A stretch of DNA of 57,336 bases, taken from contig SLTB01000080.1 of NCBI GenBank assembly GCA_007130155.1, positions 1-57,336 on the forward strand, given 5' to 3'. The translations under genes and the position numbers were made by a program. This DNA comes from Pseudomonadales bacterium. Its GTDB lineage: Bacteria; Pseudomonadota; Gammaproteobacteria; Pseudomonadales; Azotimanducaceae. Below the pieces are notes generated by a model that saw only the letters and a list, made by a program, of their open reading frames with translations, searched no databases and was not told the origin of the DNA. Shown piece by piece: positions 45,756 through 55,348 of this stretch (within the stretch, counting starts at the first letter, position 1; every line of letters begins with the position of its first letter).

Positions 45756-46396
45756 CAATCATTCACTCCAGTCTCGGCGGCGCGTACCGCGCGCACAAAT
45801 GCTTCCATGGCGGCAGGATCCTTTACGCCCGGCTCCCGCTCCACACCGCCGCTCACATCCACAGCCCAGGGTCTGACCCGGCGGATGGCTTCACCTACAT
45901 TCGCCGCAGTCAGGCCCCCGGCCAGCACGATAGGCCGGGGACGTTCCTGCGGAATACGATCCCAGTCGAAAACCTCACCCGTACCGCCCGGCACCCCCGG
46001 GCGATAACCATCCAACAGAATGCCCGTCGCCCTGGCATGCGCAGCGAGCGCCGCCTGCGTATCGAGATCCCCGCGCATGCGTAGCGCCTTCAAATAGGGC
46101 CGACGCCACTGACGGCAATAGGCTTCGTCCTCGTCACCATGAAACTGCAGCATCTGCAGCGGGACCTCATCGAGCACCCTCGAGACAAACGCGGCGGGCG
46201 CATCCACGAACAAGCCGACAGTGGTGACGAAAGGCGGCAGGGCATGGCAGATGTCCCGCGCGACGGCCGGCTCAACCGAGCGCGGACTGGCTGCGTAAAA
46301 ATTCAACCCTATGGCGTCCGCGCCGGCGGCCACCGCTGCCAGTGCCTGTTCCGAACTCCGCAAACCACAAATCTTGATGCGTACCGACGATGTCAT
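45755..46396 (-). CDS. trpF: phosphoribosylanthranilate isomerase
   Basis: TrpF performs the Amadori rearrangement in tryptophan synthesis. The 213 residues start [20 protein letters not shown] with the catalytic Cys in KICGL, and have the Asp in [38 protein letters not shown] and [18 protein letters not shown] bind the phosphate. I start at ATG 46396 because upstream in-frame residues do not resemble TrpF. It follows truA by 125 bases, as in Pseudomonas. Confidence 0.96.
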   Translation of the reverse strand: MTSSVRIKICGLRSSEQALAAVAAGADAIGLNFYAASPRSVEPAVARDICHALPPFVTTVGLFVDAPAAFVSRVLDEVPLQMLQFHGDEDEAYCRQWRRPYLKALRMRGDLDTQAALAAHARATGILLDGYRPGVPGGTGEVFDWDRIPQERPRPIVLAGGLTAANVGEAIRRVRPWAVDVSGGVEREPGVKDPAAMEAFVRAVRAAETGVND

Positions 46397-46476
46397 GGGG
46401 CTCTCGACCCTGAGGGGAACCTGCCGAATGGCCCCGCTCCACCGTCGGCGCGATCGTTCAGGGACCTGACTTCCTG

Positions 46477-46502
46477 TCTGCCGATGGTCTCTGCCGATGG
46501 TC
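46477..46502. repeat. perfect 13-bp tandem duplication between truA and trpF
   Basis: TCTGCCGATGGTC is present twice in direct succession (46477-46489 and 46490-46502). It lies in the truA-trpF gap, upstream of trpF on the minus strand. It may be a recent replication-slippage event; no operator is recognised. Confidence 0.8.
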
Positions 46503-46521
46503 GGTTCAGGGAGCGCGGATG

Positions 46522-47328
46522 TTAGCAGAAACCCGCCCAGGATGCGGGCCATGTGGTGGCCGGCCACGATGGCAACGCACTCTCCCCAGGATAGCCCACC
46601 TCCACCAGGTAGAGGCCCTCAGGCGGGGCCGCCACACCAGCGCGGGTGCGGTCCCGTTCGGACAGCACTTCTCCGAGCCAGGAACCGGGACGTTCACCGC
46701 GCCCCACCTCCAGCAGACTGCCGACGATATTACGCACCATGTGCTGCAGGAAGGCATTGGCCTGGATCTCCACGGCCACCAGGCTACCGGCCCGCCGAAC
46801 ATCGATCCTCTGCACGGTTCGGCGAGCATGTCGGGCCTGGCACCCGGCTGCCCGGAAACTGCTGAAATCGTGCTCACCCAAAAGCGCCAGAGCAGCCTGA
46901 CCCATGCTGTCCGCATCGAGAGGACCGGTCACCTCGGCCACGCGATCCCTGAGCAGCGACTGTCGTGGACGCTGATCGGTCATGAGATAGAGATAACGGC
47001 GCCACAAGGCGGAAAACCTGGCATGGAAGGCTTCGTCCCGGGCAATGGCCCAATGTATGCAGATGCCTGGATGAGTCAGGGTATTGCCACCTCGAACCCA
47101 GTCCTTTGCTGCGCGCAGCGCGAAACTGTCGAAGTGAACGACTTGTCCGGTGGCGTGGACGCCCGCATCGGTGCGACCGGCACAGACCAGCCGAACAGGA
47201 TGATTGGCAATGCGGCTCAAGGCTGCCTCGAGGTCACCCTGCACCGTGGGCAGTCGGGGAGATGCCTGACGCTGAAAACCGCTGAAACAGGTGCCATCGT
47301 ATTCGACGCCGAGCACCCAGCGCGTCAT
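46522..47328 (-). CDS. truA: tRNA pseudouridine synthase A
   Basis: TruA makes pseudouridine at positions 38-40 of tRNA anticodon arms. The catalytic Asp lies in [20 protein letters not shown], with the N-terminus [40 protein letters not shown] is the C-terminal signature. I start at ATG 47328, since eight upstream codons look non-conserved. The order fimV-truA-trpF is typical. Confidence 0.96.
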   Translation of the reverse strand: MTRWVLGVEYDGTCFSGFQRQASPRLPTVQGDLEAALSRIANHPVRLVCAGRTDAGVHATGQVVHFDSFALRAAKDWVRGGNTLTHPGICIHWAIARDEAFHARFSALWRRYLYLMTDQRPRQSLLRDRVAEVTGPLDADSMGQAALALLGEHDFSSFRAAGCQARHARRTVQRIDVRRAGSLVAVEIQANAFLQHMVRNIVGSLLEVGRGERPGSWLGEVLSERDRTRAGVAAPPEGLYLVEVGYPGESALPSWPATTWPASWAGFC

Positions 47329-47663
47329 GGATCCATGGCTCTCATGGAGCAATCGCTAACCCTTCGATGTGACGATTCGACGCACCCGCATATCTCACCG
47401 ATTCACGGTTACGGCCGCGGATGTGCCGGCTGAAGCCGACGGACTTCAAGGGCTGGCCGTTGAGCCTCAGGCTGGCAAGCAGGACCACCCACGCCGGAAC
47501 CCATTTTAATCCTTTGGTTTTATGGGAGTTATTAAGGTCCTAAGCTCGGGATCACAGTCCTTGCAAGTGGGCAAGACCACGGCGTGCGCCGCGTTCCATC
47601 GGCCTGCCTCTTCCCGGCACAAGAACGCCGACCATGTTGTTGGACCGCTACAGCAGAGGACGC
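47329..47663. other. intergenic region between fimV and truA
   Basis: These 335 bases contain no credible gene. A short AT-rich stretch around 47503-47540 stands out from the GC-rich surroundings and could hold the truA promoter, but no good -35/-10 pair is visible. I see no intrinsic terminator for fimV. Confidence 0.45.
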
Positions 47664-50588
47664 TCAGCCCAGCCGGGCAAGAAGCTCAGCCGCCTCCTGC
47701 TGCTGGGTGTCACTGCCATCGCGCACCACTTCATCCAGGATTTCCTTGGCACCATCTTCATCGCCCATATCAATGTAAGCGCGCGCCAGTTCGAGCTTGG
47801 TGGACGTCTCGTCGCCCGCCTCATCGAAGTCCATGTCGAACTCGAGATCATCATCTGCCAGATCCACGGGCAGTTCCGCTGCCATCGAAGCTGGGGGCTC
47901 TGCCGAGTCGGAGTCGTCCTCATCGAGCTCTTCGAGCGAGAGCTCGATCATGTCCTCATCCTCTTCTTCAGCACTCGACAGAAGCAGATCGGTGACATCC
48001 TCGCTCTCTGCGTCATCCGCGGCCCTGGACAGGGTGGCGGACAAATCCTCTTCCGTCCTGGCTTCTGCATCCGGAGTTTCTGCGCCCGAAGCCTCTGCAG
48101 CCAGATCCTCGATGTCGAAATCAAGATTCAGGTCGTCATCATCATAGACAGATGCAGCATAGGCAGATGCAACGCCCACCTCCGGCCCGGGGGACGGCTC
48201 GCCTGCCAAAGGCTCGGTCGTTTCGGGATCACCAGCCCCTCCGGCAAGATCGAAATCCAGATCGTCGACTTCGCCATCATCCTGGGCGGTCCTTGTCGGC
48301 GCTGCCACCTCTGGCTTCTCGACAAAGCCCGCGCCATCCATGGTCAGGTCGAATTCAGTATCGACATCGGCCGGCGCTTCAGATCCGTCATGCTTGCCGC
48401 CATCGACCGAGGTCGATTCGTCCACTACGCCATCCAGCGGCGTTATCGGCGCCGTCGAATCCCCCATCGGAAGCTCGAGATTAAAATCACCTGCAGGCAT
48501 CGGTGTTCGGGTAACCGGACCGTCGTAAGCGAGTGTGTCGTCGAGAGAGGCATCATCACCATCGAGGTCGAACTTCAAATCCAACTCGTCGTCCTGACCG
48601 TCGGCCTCCACCCTGGGTTCATCCAGATCGAGATCAAGATCGAGACTGGCATCGCCCTTCGCCGTTCCCACCTGTTCAGCACCATCATCATCCAGCACCA
48701 GGGTGATGTCACCAGAATCATCGGTCAGGGCTGCAGCGTGTTTCGGCTTGTTCGAGGCGTCGAAGTCGATATCAAGACTATCGAGATCAGCAGGTTCGCC
48801 GAACTCATCGCCAAGATCGAAGTCGAGGTTGACTTCACCTTCACCCAGGGTCCGGGTCGGGCCTGCCAACTCACCCTCGGAAGTGGCGCCAGTGGATGTG
48901 ACCCCGCCGGGAAGACGACTGGCGAGGTCGTCCGCCAGGCCAATGGCCTGTTGATCGGCGAAACCACGCAGCGCCTCGGCCTGAGCATTGAAGGCATCGA
49001 CATCCTGAGTCTCGACCAGCACCTCCATGAGTTTGAGGCGGAGGTCGGCACGTTGACCATCGGCCTCGATGGCCGAATTCAGGACACGAGCCGCCTCGCC
49101 GAAGCGGCCGTAAGCCATGTAGACGTCCGCCTCGGCAATGACATCGCTTTCATCCTCGACATCATCGGCTCGAACATTGCCGGCCAAAGCACCTGTCACA
49201 ATGCCGGCATGGGCAAGGTCTTCGTTGCTGACGGAGGGCAGCAATGGCGCCTGTTGAATCGATTGGCTACCCGCCTCCGGCACCCCATCGGCGGCCAGAA
49301 CATCACCGCCCTGCTCGCGGCGTCGACGCAGCATAAGCAACGCGGCAACCATGAGCACCAGCCCGCCCAGGCCACCGGCAAGCAGCGTCCAATCCATCCC
49401 GAGCGGCCCTGGTGCCGACGGACGCGGAGCGGCTGAAGACGCTTGCTGCTGCGCAAGCAGGCCCTGCAACCGCGCGAGCTCCTCATTGCGCAACTCGAGC
49501 TGGCGACTGACTTGATCCAGTTCGCTGGCCATCTCCTCTCGTTGCCGCAGGGCCACACTGCGCGCCGCCTCCGCTTCGCTCAGGCGTGACTCAACCGCGG
49601 CCAGATCACTTCGCAAGGCATCCGCTGCCTCGCCGGTGACCGCGCCGACACCGGCGGGTGTCGTGTCCCTGCTGACGCGAACATCATCGCCCTCGCCCGT
49701 AATCAGGCGCAGCTCACCGCTGGGGCTCCTCCGAGTCCCTTCGCCCACCGCCGCCTCAGGTCGGGCATCCACGGGCATAGCCGGCGTTCCGTCACGCCAG
49801 CGGGCGTTGTGCTCGGCCACCTGCACTACGGCGTCCCGACGGGAGAGGCGAGCAATCTCTTCGGCACTCGGAACCTGCAGGACATAGCCTGCCTTGAGCA
49901 GATTGATGTTGCCGCCGATGAAGGCGTCGGGGTTCAGACGCTGCAAGGCCAGCATAGTCTGCTGGACGCTGAAGTTGGTGGACGGTCGAACCTCGAGGGC
50001 AATGGCCCAGAGCGTGTCGTTGCGATCGGTTACACCATAGCTGTCGCCGTCAAAGCGGCCTACACCAGGGGATGCCTGCGGCTCGGTGCGGACCTGAGTC
50101 GGCTGTGGACGCGACGCCTGGGCAGGCGCCTCCCCCGGGCGCGCCGAGGCCGGCGTCTCCACAGGACGCGCAGCAGGTACGGGCCGCTCGATACCACTGG
50201 GCGGGTCGAGAAGTACGGTGTATTCACGCAGCATCCGACCGGTGGGCCAGCGCACGTCGACGACGAAGTTGACGAAGGGTTCGTTGATCGGTCGGTTACT
50301 GGAGACACGAATCAAAGGCCGGTTGCGGTCGGACAGATCCGTTGAGAACTCGAGTTCGGACAAATAGAAAAATCGCTGCACCCCGAGTCGCGAGAAGTCT
50401 TCTGCCGAAGCCAGACTGGCAATGATTTCGTTCTGCGACAACGTCTCTATGCGACGCAGTTCAATGGTCGCGGCGAACCGCTCATTGAGCCCAGACCGAA
50501 CTTCGATCTCCCCGAGCCCCAGTGCCCAGGCAGACCCATGCCAAAGACCGAGGCACGCGGCCAGCAGCAGAGCCAGCTTCCGAGTCAT
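47664..50588 (-). CDS. fimV: FimV/HubP-type polar and pilus-assembly protein
   Basis: A 974-residue inner-membrane protein that organises the cell pole and type IV pili. A signal peptide (MTRKLALLLAACLGLW) is followed by the FimV N-terminal domain (LGEIEVRSGLNERFAATIEL). A LysM-like segment (DRNDTLWAIALEVRPSTNFS) and a coiled coil precede one transmembrane helix (LLAGGLGGLVLMVAALLMLR). The cytoplasmic part is very acidic, with repeated DLDFDL-type runs, and ends in a TPR-like FimV C-terminal domain (TSTKLELARAYIDMGDEDGA). ATG 50588 has a GAAGGA site. Confidence 0.92.
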   Translation of the reverse strand: MTRKLALLLAACLGLWHGSAWALGLGEIEVRSGLNERFAATIELRRIETLSQNEIIASLASAEDFSRLGVQRFFYLSELEFSTDLSDRNRPLIRVSSNRPINEPFVNFVVDVRWPTGRMLREYTVLLDPPSGIERPVPAARPVETPASARPGEAPAQASRPQPTQVRTEPQASPGVGRFDGDSYGVTDRNDTLWAIALEVRPSTNFSVQQTMLALQRLNPDAFIGGNINLLKAGYVLQVPSAEEIARLSRRDAVVQVAEHNARWRDGTPAMPVDARPEAAVGEGTRRSPSGELRLITGEGDDVRVSRDTTPAGVGAVTGEAADALRSDLAAVESRLSEAEAARSVALRQREEMASELDQVSRQLELRNEELARLQGLLAQQQASSAAPRPSAPGPLGMDWTLLAGGLGGLVLMVAALLMLRRRREQGGDVLAADGVPEAGSQSIQQAPLLPSVSNEDLAHAGIVTGALAGNVRADDVEDESDVIAEADVYMAYGRFGEAARVLNSAIEADGQRADLRLKLMEVLVETQDVDAFNAQAEALRGFADQQAIGLADDLASRLPGGVTSTGATSEGELAGPTRTLGEGEVNLDFDLGDEFGEPADLDSLDIDFDASNKPKHAAALTDDSGDITLVLDDDGAEQVGTAKGDASLDLDLDLDEPRVEADGQDDELDLKFDLDGDDASLDDTLAYDGPVTRTPMPAGDFNLELPMGDSTAPITPLDGVVDESTSVDGGKHDGSEAPADVDTEFDLTMDGAGFVEKPEVAAPTRTAQDDGEVDDLDFDLAGGAGDPETTEPLAGEPSPGPEVGVASAYAASVYDDDDLNLDFDIEDLAAEASGAETPDAEARTEEDLSATLSRAADDAESEDVTDLLLSSAEEEDEDMIELSLEELDEDDSDSAEPPASMAAELPVDLADDDLEFDMDFDEAGDETSTKLELARAYIDMGDEDGAKEILDEVVRDGSDTQQQEAAELLARLG

Positions 50589-50739
50589 ATCGCGCGTCCT
50601 TCCCTCATGTGGCTGGCTGTGCCTCGCAGCCATCGAAACGACCGTGGCGCCCTAAAGCTGCATGGACATGGTGCCATGCTGACAGGAGTGGTATCGCGTT
50701 GGAACGCCCTGCCCCCGAAACTTCATTCAAGGTAACCTA

Positions 50740-50756
50740 GAAACGACGTTCGTTTC
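50740..50756. terminator. hairpin downstream of asd
   Basis: GAAACGA (50740-50746) and TCGTTTC (50750-50756) pair perfectly around a three-base loop, 16 bases after the asd stop. On the minus strand TAGGTTACCTTG follows, which is only weakly T-rich. It may terminate asd or structure the fimV upstream region. Confidence 0.4.
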
Positions 50757-50772
50757 GTGAACTAAGTTGCCT

Positions 50773-51804
50773 TTATGCAAGTTCTTTTAGCAGAAGTTCC
50801 CCAATTTGTACACTATTGAGCGCCGCTCCCTTGCGGATGTTGTCAGCCACGATCCACAGGTTAAGACCGCGCTCGTGTGAGATATCCTCGCGGACGCGGC
50901 CTACGAAAACAGGATCCGCCCCGGCGCACTCCGTGACCGCCGTCGGATAGCCGCCATCCGCATGCTTGTCGAGCAGTTTCACGCCCGGCGCCTTGCGCAA
51001 AAGACGCTGCGCCTCCGCCGCGGTGAGCTTGCGCTCAGTTTCGATGTGCACAGCCTCCGAGTGGCCATAGAACACCGGAATGCGCACACAGGTGGGGTTC
51101 ACCTGGATGCTGTCATCACCGAAGATCTTCTGGGTTTCCCAGACCATCTTCATTTCCTCCCGCGTGTACCCGTTTTCCTGGAAGGTGTCGATGTGCGGAA
51201 TGGCGTTGAAGGCAATCTGCTTGGGATAGACCTTGCCCGGCGATGGTTTGCCGTTCAAGAGCGCCGCGGTCTGTCCGGCCAGTTCTTCCACGCCTTTCTT
51301 ACCTGATCCGGACACGGCTTGATAGGTGGCGACGTTGATCCGCAGAATGCGGGCAGCATCGTGCAGGGGCTTGAGCGCCACCACCATCTGGATGGTCGAA
51401 CAGTTCGGGTTGGCGATGATGCCACGCTTGCGGTACTCACCCAGCGCATGGGCGTTGACCTCCGGCACGATCAGCGGAATATCGGCCTCGCGCCGAAAGT
51501 GCGAGGTGTTGTCCACCACCACGCAGCCAGCGGCCGCCGCCCGGGGCGCATGCTCAGCGGAGATGCTGCCTCCGGCAGAGAAGAGCGCCAGCCTGACCTT
51601 GCTGAAATCGAAGCTGTCCAGATCCTCCACCGCCACGGGCCGCTTGCGGAACATCACGGTTTTCCCCACCGAGCGGGCGCTGGCCAGCGGATAAAGCTTG
51701 CCGATCGGGAAATTACGCTGCTCGAGAATCTCGATCATCACCTCGCCGACGGCACCGGTGGCGCCGACGACAGCGATATCCATGGTCCCACTGTTGCTGC
51801 TCAT
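50773..51804 (-). CDS. asd: aspartate-semialdehyde dehydrogenase
   Basis: Asd reduces aspartyl phosphate to aspartate semialdehyde for lysine, threonine and methionine. The 343 residues include the NADP motif VVGATGAVGEVMIEILEQR, active Cys in IANPNCSTIQMVVAL and substrate residues in VSGSGKKGVEELAGQ. The His base is in ISHERGLNLWIVADNIRKG. The ATG at 51804 has GAGGAG six bases upstream; ATG 51783 is an alternative. It sits between leuB and fimV, a common order. Confidence 0.97.
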   Translation of the reverse strand: MSSNSGTMDIAVVGATGAVGEVMIEILEQRNFPIGKLYPLASARSVGKTVMFRKRPVAVEDLDSFDFSKVRLALFSAGGSISAEHAPRAAAAGCVVVDNTSHFRREADIPLIVPEVNAHALGEYRKRGIIANPNCSTIQMVVALKPLHDAARILRINVATYQAVSGSGKKGVEELAGQTAALLNGKPSPGKVYPKQIAFNAIPHIDTFQENGYTREEMKMVWETQKIFGDDSIQVNPTCVRIPVFYGHSEAVHIETERKLTAAEAQRLLRKAPGVKLLDKHADGGYPTAVTECAGADPVFVGRVREDISHERGLNLWIVADNIRKGAALNSVQIGELLLKELA

Positions 51805-51935
51805 CCTCGTCTCCTCGCTGATCTGTATGAATGCTGTATGGACCCGCCTGCCCCGCGCGGCTCAGCAAAGCGCCCGGCACCGGCCTGGCCGTACCTGCCG
51901 GGGCGAGCTCGTCAGCTTAAGCCCATGGGTCGGTT

Positions 51936-53036
51936 TCAGGCGTCCAGCCGGCGGCTGAAGGCCGCGATCACAGCGTCCGTCATGCCGTCTGTACCCACCA
52001 GGGTCACGCCGGCGCCATCGGTCGGCGCAATGTCCCGGGTTCGCAGGCCCGCGTCGAGGACGTCACTGACCGCGGCTTCGAGATCATCCGCCAACTTCGC
52101 CTCGCTGAAGGTGTACCGGAACATCATCGCGATGGACATCAGCGTCGCCAGCGGATTGGCCAGATTCTTCCCCGCGATATCCGGCGCACTGCCGTGCACC
52201 GGTTCGTACATGCCCTTACTGTTCGCATCCAGGGCGGCCGATGGCAGCATCCCCAGCGAACCAGTGAGCATGGCCGCCACGTCCGAAAGGATGTCGCCAA
52301 ACATGTTGCCAGTGACGATGACATCGAACTGCTTAGGTGCACGCACCAACTGCATGCCGGCGTTGTCCACATACATGTGGCTGAGCTCGATATCCGGAAA
52401 ATGGCGACCCTCGTCTTCGACGATCTCCCGCCACAGGGCCGTCACTTCGAGCACATTGGCCTTGTCTACGGAGCAAAGACGTTTGTTGCGCGCAGCGGCC
52501 AGCTCGAAGCCGAGCCTCGCGATACGGCGGATCTCCGGTTCAGTGTAGACATAAGTGTTGAAGCCACGACGATTGCCATTAGCGTCCCGATCGATACCCC
52601 GCGGCTCGCCGAAATAAATACCACCGGTCAGCTCTCGCAGGATAAGAATATCGAGGCCGGCCACCAGTTCCGGCTTCAGCGAAGACGCCGACGCCAGCTG
52701 CGGAAACAGAATGGCCGGACGCAGGTTCGCAAACAGCTCCAGACCGGAACGCAAGCCCAGCAACCCACGCTCCGGGCGCTTCGCCGTGGGCAGATCATCC
52801 CACTTGGGCCCGCCGACAGCACCAAGCAGCAAAGCGTCCGCCGCCTTGGCCAATGCCAGCGTCGACTCGGGCAGCGGCGTGCCGTGGGCATCGATAGCGG
52901 CACCGCCCACCAGGGCGTGCTCGAGTTCAACATCGAAGCCCTGGCGGTCCCGCGCCACATCCAGCACCCTGACGGCATGCTGCATGATCTCCGGGCCGAT
53001 GCCGTCACCGGCCAGGATCAGTATACGTCGCGTCAT
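51936..53036 (-). CDS. leuB: 3-isopropylmalate dehydrogenase
   Basis: LeuB performs the NAD-dependent oxidation and decarboxylation in leucine synthesis. The N-terminus is [20 protein letters not shown]. Family motifs include [34 protein letters not shown] and the metal/NAD signature [40 protein letters not shown] binds NAD. The 366 residues are normal. It lies 81 bases after leuD in leuCDB. Confidence 0.97.
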   Translation of the reverse strand: MTRRILILAGDGIGPEIMQHAVRVLDVARDRQGFDVELEHALVGGAAIDAHGTPLPESTLALAKAADALLLGAVGGPKWDDLPTAKRPERGLLGLRSGLELFANLRPAILFPQLASASSLKPELVAGLDILILRELTGGIYFGEPRGIDRDANGNRRGFNTYVYTEPEIRRIARLGFELAAARNKRLCSVDKANVLEVTALWREIVEDEGRHFPDIELSHMYVDNAGMQLVRAPKQFDVIVTGNMFGDILSDVAAMLTGSLGMLPSAALDANSKGMYEPVHGSAPDIAGKNLANPLATLMSIAMMFRYTFSEAKLADDLEAAVSDVLDAGLRTRDIAPTDGAGVTLVGTDGMTDAVIAAFSRRLDA

Positions 53037-53117
53037 GATTCACTCTCTTCACGTCACGCCCACCTGCGGGCAGTCATGGGATCTGGCTGAATGTTGGAAA
53101 CGACCTTGCCAGCGACA

Positions 53118-53765
53118 TCAACCTGTATTGGCGAACAACCAGGGCGCGCGTTGCCGATGCGCTGCCTCGAAATCGCGGATCGCTTGGGCGTCCGTGAGGG
53201 TGACGCCGATATCGTCGAGCCCCTCGAGCAGGCAACGCTTGCGGAAACTGTCCACCTCGAAGCCCAGCGTTTCACCGGACGGCATGGTGATGACTTGTTC
53301 GGCCAAGTCCACGGTCACATCGAGGCCTTCGCCAGCCGCCTCGATCTCAAACAAAAGGTCTATTGTTTTATTTTCTAAAACAATAGGTAAAACGCCATTC
53401 TTAAAGCAGTTACTAAAGAATATGTCCGCGAAACTGGGGGCCAGAACCACGCGCAGACCAAACTCCTCTAACGCCCACACCGCATGCTCGCGACTTGAAC
53501 CGCAGCCAAAGTTTTCCCGCGCCAACAGCACGCAGGCGCCCTGATAACGGGGCGCATTGAGCACGAAGTCAGGATTGATCTGACGCTCGTTCGGCGTTTT
53601 CGACGGATCACCCTCATCCAGATAGCGCCAGCCATCGAAAAGGTTGTCGCCAAAGCCCGTACGCCGGATGGATTTCAGGAACTGCTTGGGAATGATCTGA
53701 TCGGTATCGACGTTGGCCTTGTCCAATGGCACTACACGGCCGGTGAGCGTCGTGAAAGCTTTCAT
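53118..53765 (-). CDS. leuD: 3-isopropylmalate dehydratase small subunit
   Basis: LeuD pairs with LeuC to isomerise 2-isopropylmalate. The 215 residues start [20 protein letters not shown], with [20 protein letters not shown] as the hallmark swivelling-domain motif. The start overlaps the leuC stop by four bases. Codons for about residues 115-145 (around 53330-53420) are unusually AT-rich, including TTA, ATA and AAT codons, against the GC-rich rest. They contain an 11-bp inverted repeat. The frame is intact. Confidence 0.96.
   Translation of the reverse strand: MKAFTTLTGRVVPLDKANVDTDQIIPKQFLKSIRRTGFGDNLFDGWRYLDEGDPSKTPNERQINPDFVLNAPRYQGACVLLARENFGCGSSREHAVWALEEFGLRVVLAPSFADIFFSNCFKNGVLPIVLENKTIDLLFEIEAAGEGLDVTVDLAEQVITMPSGETLGFEVDSFRKRCLLEGLDDIGVTLTDAQAIRDFEAAHRQRAPWLFANTG
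53360..53386. repeat. AT-rich perfect inverted repeat inside leuD
   Basis: CTATTGTTTTA (53360-53370) and TAAAACAATAG (53376-53386) are exact complements with a five-base spacer. The pair lies within leuD codons for roughly [11 protein letters not shown]. An AT-only stem of this length is striking in this GC-rich window. Regulatory function is unknown. Confidence 0.75.
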
Positions 53766-55201
53766 GCCACACCTCCCTGAGTAACCTCGAGCATCTCTCG
53801 CACGTCCATGAAGTGGCCCGCCACCGCAGCAGCGGCAGCCATTTCGGGACTGACCAGGTGGGTCCGGCCGCCATGACCCTGGCGACCCTCGAAATTGCGG
53901 TTCGAAGTCGAGGCGCAGTGCTCGCCTGCGCCCAGGCGATCCGCATTCATGGCCAGGCACATGGAGCAGCCCGGGTCTCGCCACTCGAAGCCGGCGGCCA
54001 GGAACACCTCATGCAGACCTTCGGCTTCCGCCTGCTGCTTCACCGGACCGGATCCGGGCACCACCATGGCCTGCAGCACGCTGTCAGCGACCTTGCGCCC
54101 ACGCACCACGGCCGCCGCAGCGCGCAGATCCTCGATGCGGGAATTGGTACAGGAGCCGATGAACACCCGGTCCACCCCGATGTCACGGATGCGCCTTCCC
54201 GGCTCGAGCCCCATGTAGCGCATGGCCGACTCCCACCCCTGCCGCTGACCCGCATTCTCCGCGGCGTCCAGGTCTGGCACGATGCCATTGATGCTCACGA
54301 CCATCTCCGGCGACGTCCCCCAAGTGACCTGTGGCTCGAGGGAGGATGCGTCGAGGTGTACTTCGGCGTCGAAGACCGCATCCGAATCACTGACCAGATC
54401 GCGCCAGGCAGCGGCAGCCTGCTCGAAAAGTGCACCCTTAGGCGCAAAGGGACGTCCGCGCACGTATTCCAGCGTGACCTCGTCGAAGGCCACCATGCCA
54501 GACCGCGCACCGGCCTCGATGGCCATGTTACACAGGGTCATGCGCCCTTCCATGGACAGCCCGCGCACGGCCTCGCCGCTGAACTCCAGAGTGTAGCCCG
54601 TCCCTCCGGCAGTGCCGATGCGGCCGATGATGGCCAGCGCCAGATCCTTGGCCGTCACCCCCCGCGGCAGGTGACCGTCAGCGACAATCCGCATGTTCCT
54701 GGCCTTGCGCTGAATCAGACACTGGCTGGCGAGCACGTGTTCCACCTCGGAGGTCCCGATGCCATGAGCCAGTGCCGCAAAGGCACCGTGCGTCGATGTG
54801 TGGGAGTCACCACAGACCACAGTCATGCCCGGCAAGGTCGCCCCCTGCTCCGGCCCTACTACGTGAACGATGCCCTGCCGCGGATCGAGGATGGCGAATT
54901 CGAGAATGCCAAAGTCGCGACAGTTGTCATCCAGGGTCTCCACCTGAATGCGCGAAATAGGATCGGTGATCCCAGCCAGGCCTTCTGAACGCTTAACCGT
55001 TGGCACGTTATGGTCGGGCGTGGCGATGTTCGCATCCACCCGCCAGGGCCGCCTCCCTGCCAGACGCAGACCCTCGAAGGCCTGAGGTGATGTCACCTCG
55101 TGCAGCAGGTGGCGGTCGATGTAGATCAGCGCCGTCCCGTCATCGCGTTGCTTGACCAGATGGGCATCCCAGAGTTTGTCGTAGAGCGTTCTGCCGGCCA
55201 T
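53762..55201 (-). CDS. leuC: 3-isopropylmalate dehydratase large subunit
   Basis: LeuC holds the [4Fe-4S] aconitase-type active site. The three cluster cysteines are in [14 protein letters not shown] and [30 protein letters not shown] and [13 protein letters not shown] are catalytic motifs. The 479 residues begin [16 protein letters not shown]; the ATG at 55201 has GGAG eight bases before it. It is the first gene of leuCDB and is divergent from a LysR-type gene. Confidence 0.97.
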   Translation of the reverse strand: MAGRTLYDKLWDAHLVKQRDDGTALIYIDRHLLHEVTSPQAFEGLRLAGRRPWRVDANIATPDHNVPTVKRSEGLAGITDPISRIQVETLDDNCRDFGILEFAILDPRQGIVHVVGPEQGATLPGMTVVCGDSHTSTHGAFAALAHGIGTSEVEHVLASQCLIQRKARNMRIVADGHLPRGVTAKDLALAIIGRIGTAGGTGYTLEFSGEAVRGLSMEGRMTLCNMAIEAGARSGMVAFDEVTLEYVRGRPFAPKGALFEQAAAAWRDLVSDSDAVFDAEVHLDASSLEPQVTWGTSPEMVVSINGIVPDLDAAENAGQRQGWESAMRYMGLEPGRRIRDIGVDRVFIGSCTNSRIEDLRAAAAVVRGRKVADSVLQAMVVPGSGPVKQQAEAEGLHEVFLAAGFEWRDPGCSMCLAMNADRLGAGEHCASTSNRNFEGRQGHGGRTHLVSPEMAAAAAVAGHFMDVREMLEVTQGGVA

Positions 55202-55267
55202 TGCGCAGACTCCATGGGCTTCAAGCGCGATGAGCACGCGCTGATGATCAATAACTCAAGAAGCACC

Positions 55268-55296
55268 ATGCTACGGGCTTGGCAGGAATGAAACAA
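55268..55296 (-). promoter_or_regulatory. probable leuCDB promoter
   Basis: On the minus strand TTGTTT (55291-55296) and TAGCAT (55268-55273) are 17 bases apart, about 65 bases before the leuC ATG. It overlaps the divergent LysR promoter, and the inverted repeat at 55287-55303 covers its -35 box, which suggests regulation by the LysR protein. Confidence 0.45.
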
Positions 55297-55308
55297 ATTC
55301 ATTATTAT
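55279..55308 (+). promoter_or_regulatory. probable promoter of the LysR-type gene
   Basis: TTGGCA (55279-55284) and TATTAT (55303-55308) are separated by 18 bases. The -10 box touches the ATG at 55310, so that ATG would be nearly leaderless. This supports the later GTG start at 55349. Confidence 0.5.
55287..55303. promoter_or_regulatory. candidate LysR-family operator
   Basis: AATGAA-ACAAA-TTCATT is a perfect inverted repeat of six-base arms with a five-base spacer. It resembles the interrupted-dyad, T-N11-A style of LysR binding sites. It lies in the leuC/LysR intergenic region, across the leuC -35 box and within the spacer of the LysR promoter. Confidence 0.5.
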
Positions 55309-55348
55309 CATGACTTTCATGCACAAAGAGCATAGCGGAGAGCCCGGC

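Noticed and set aside
46397-46521. A tryptophan attenuator or leader peptide before trpF
   Set aside because: There is no short frame with tandem Trp codons and no alternative hairpins with a T-tract; only a 13-bp tandem repeat is seen.
47634-49436. A 600-codon open frame on the plus strand opposite fimV
   Set aside because: It mirrors the acidic repeats of fimV and shows no domain; fimV fits a known family from signal peptide to C-terminal domain.
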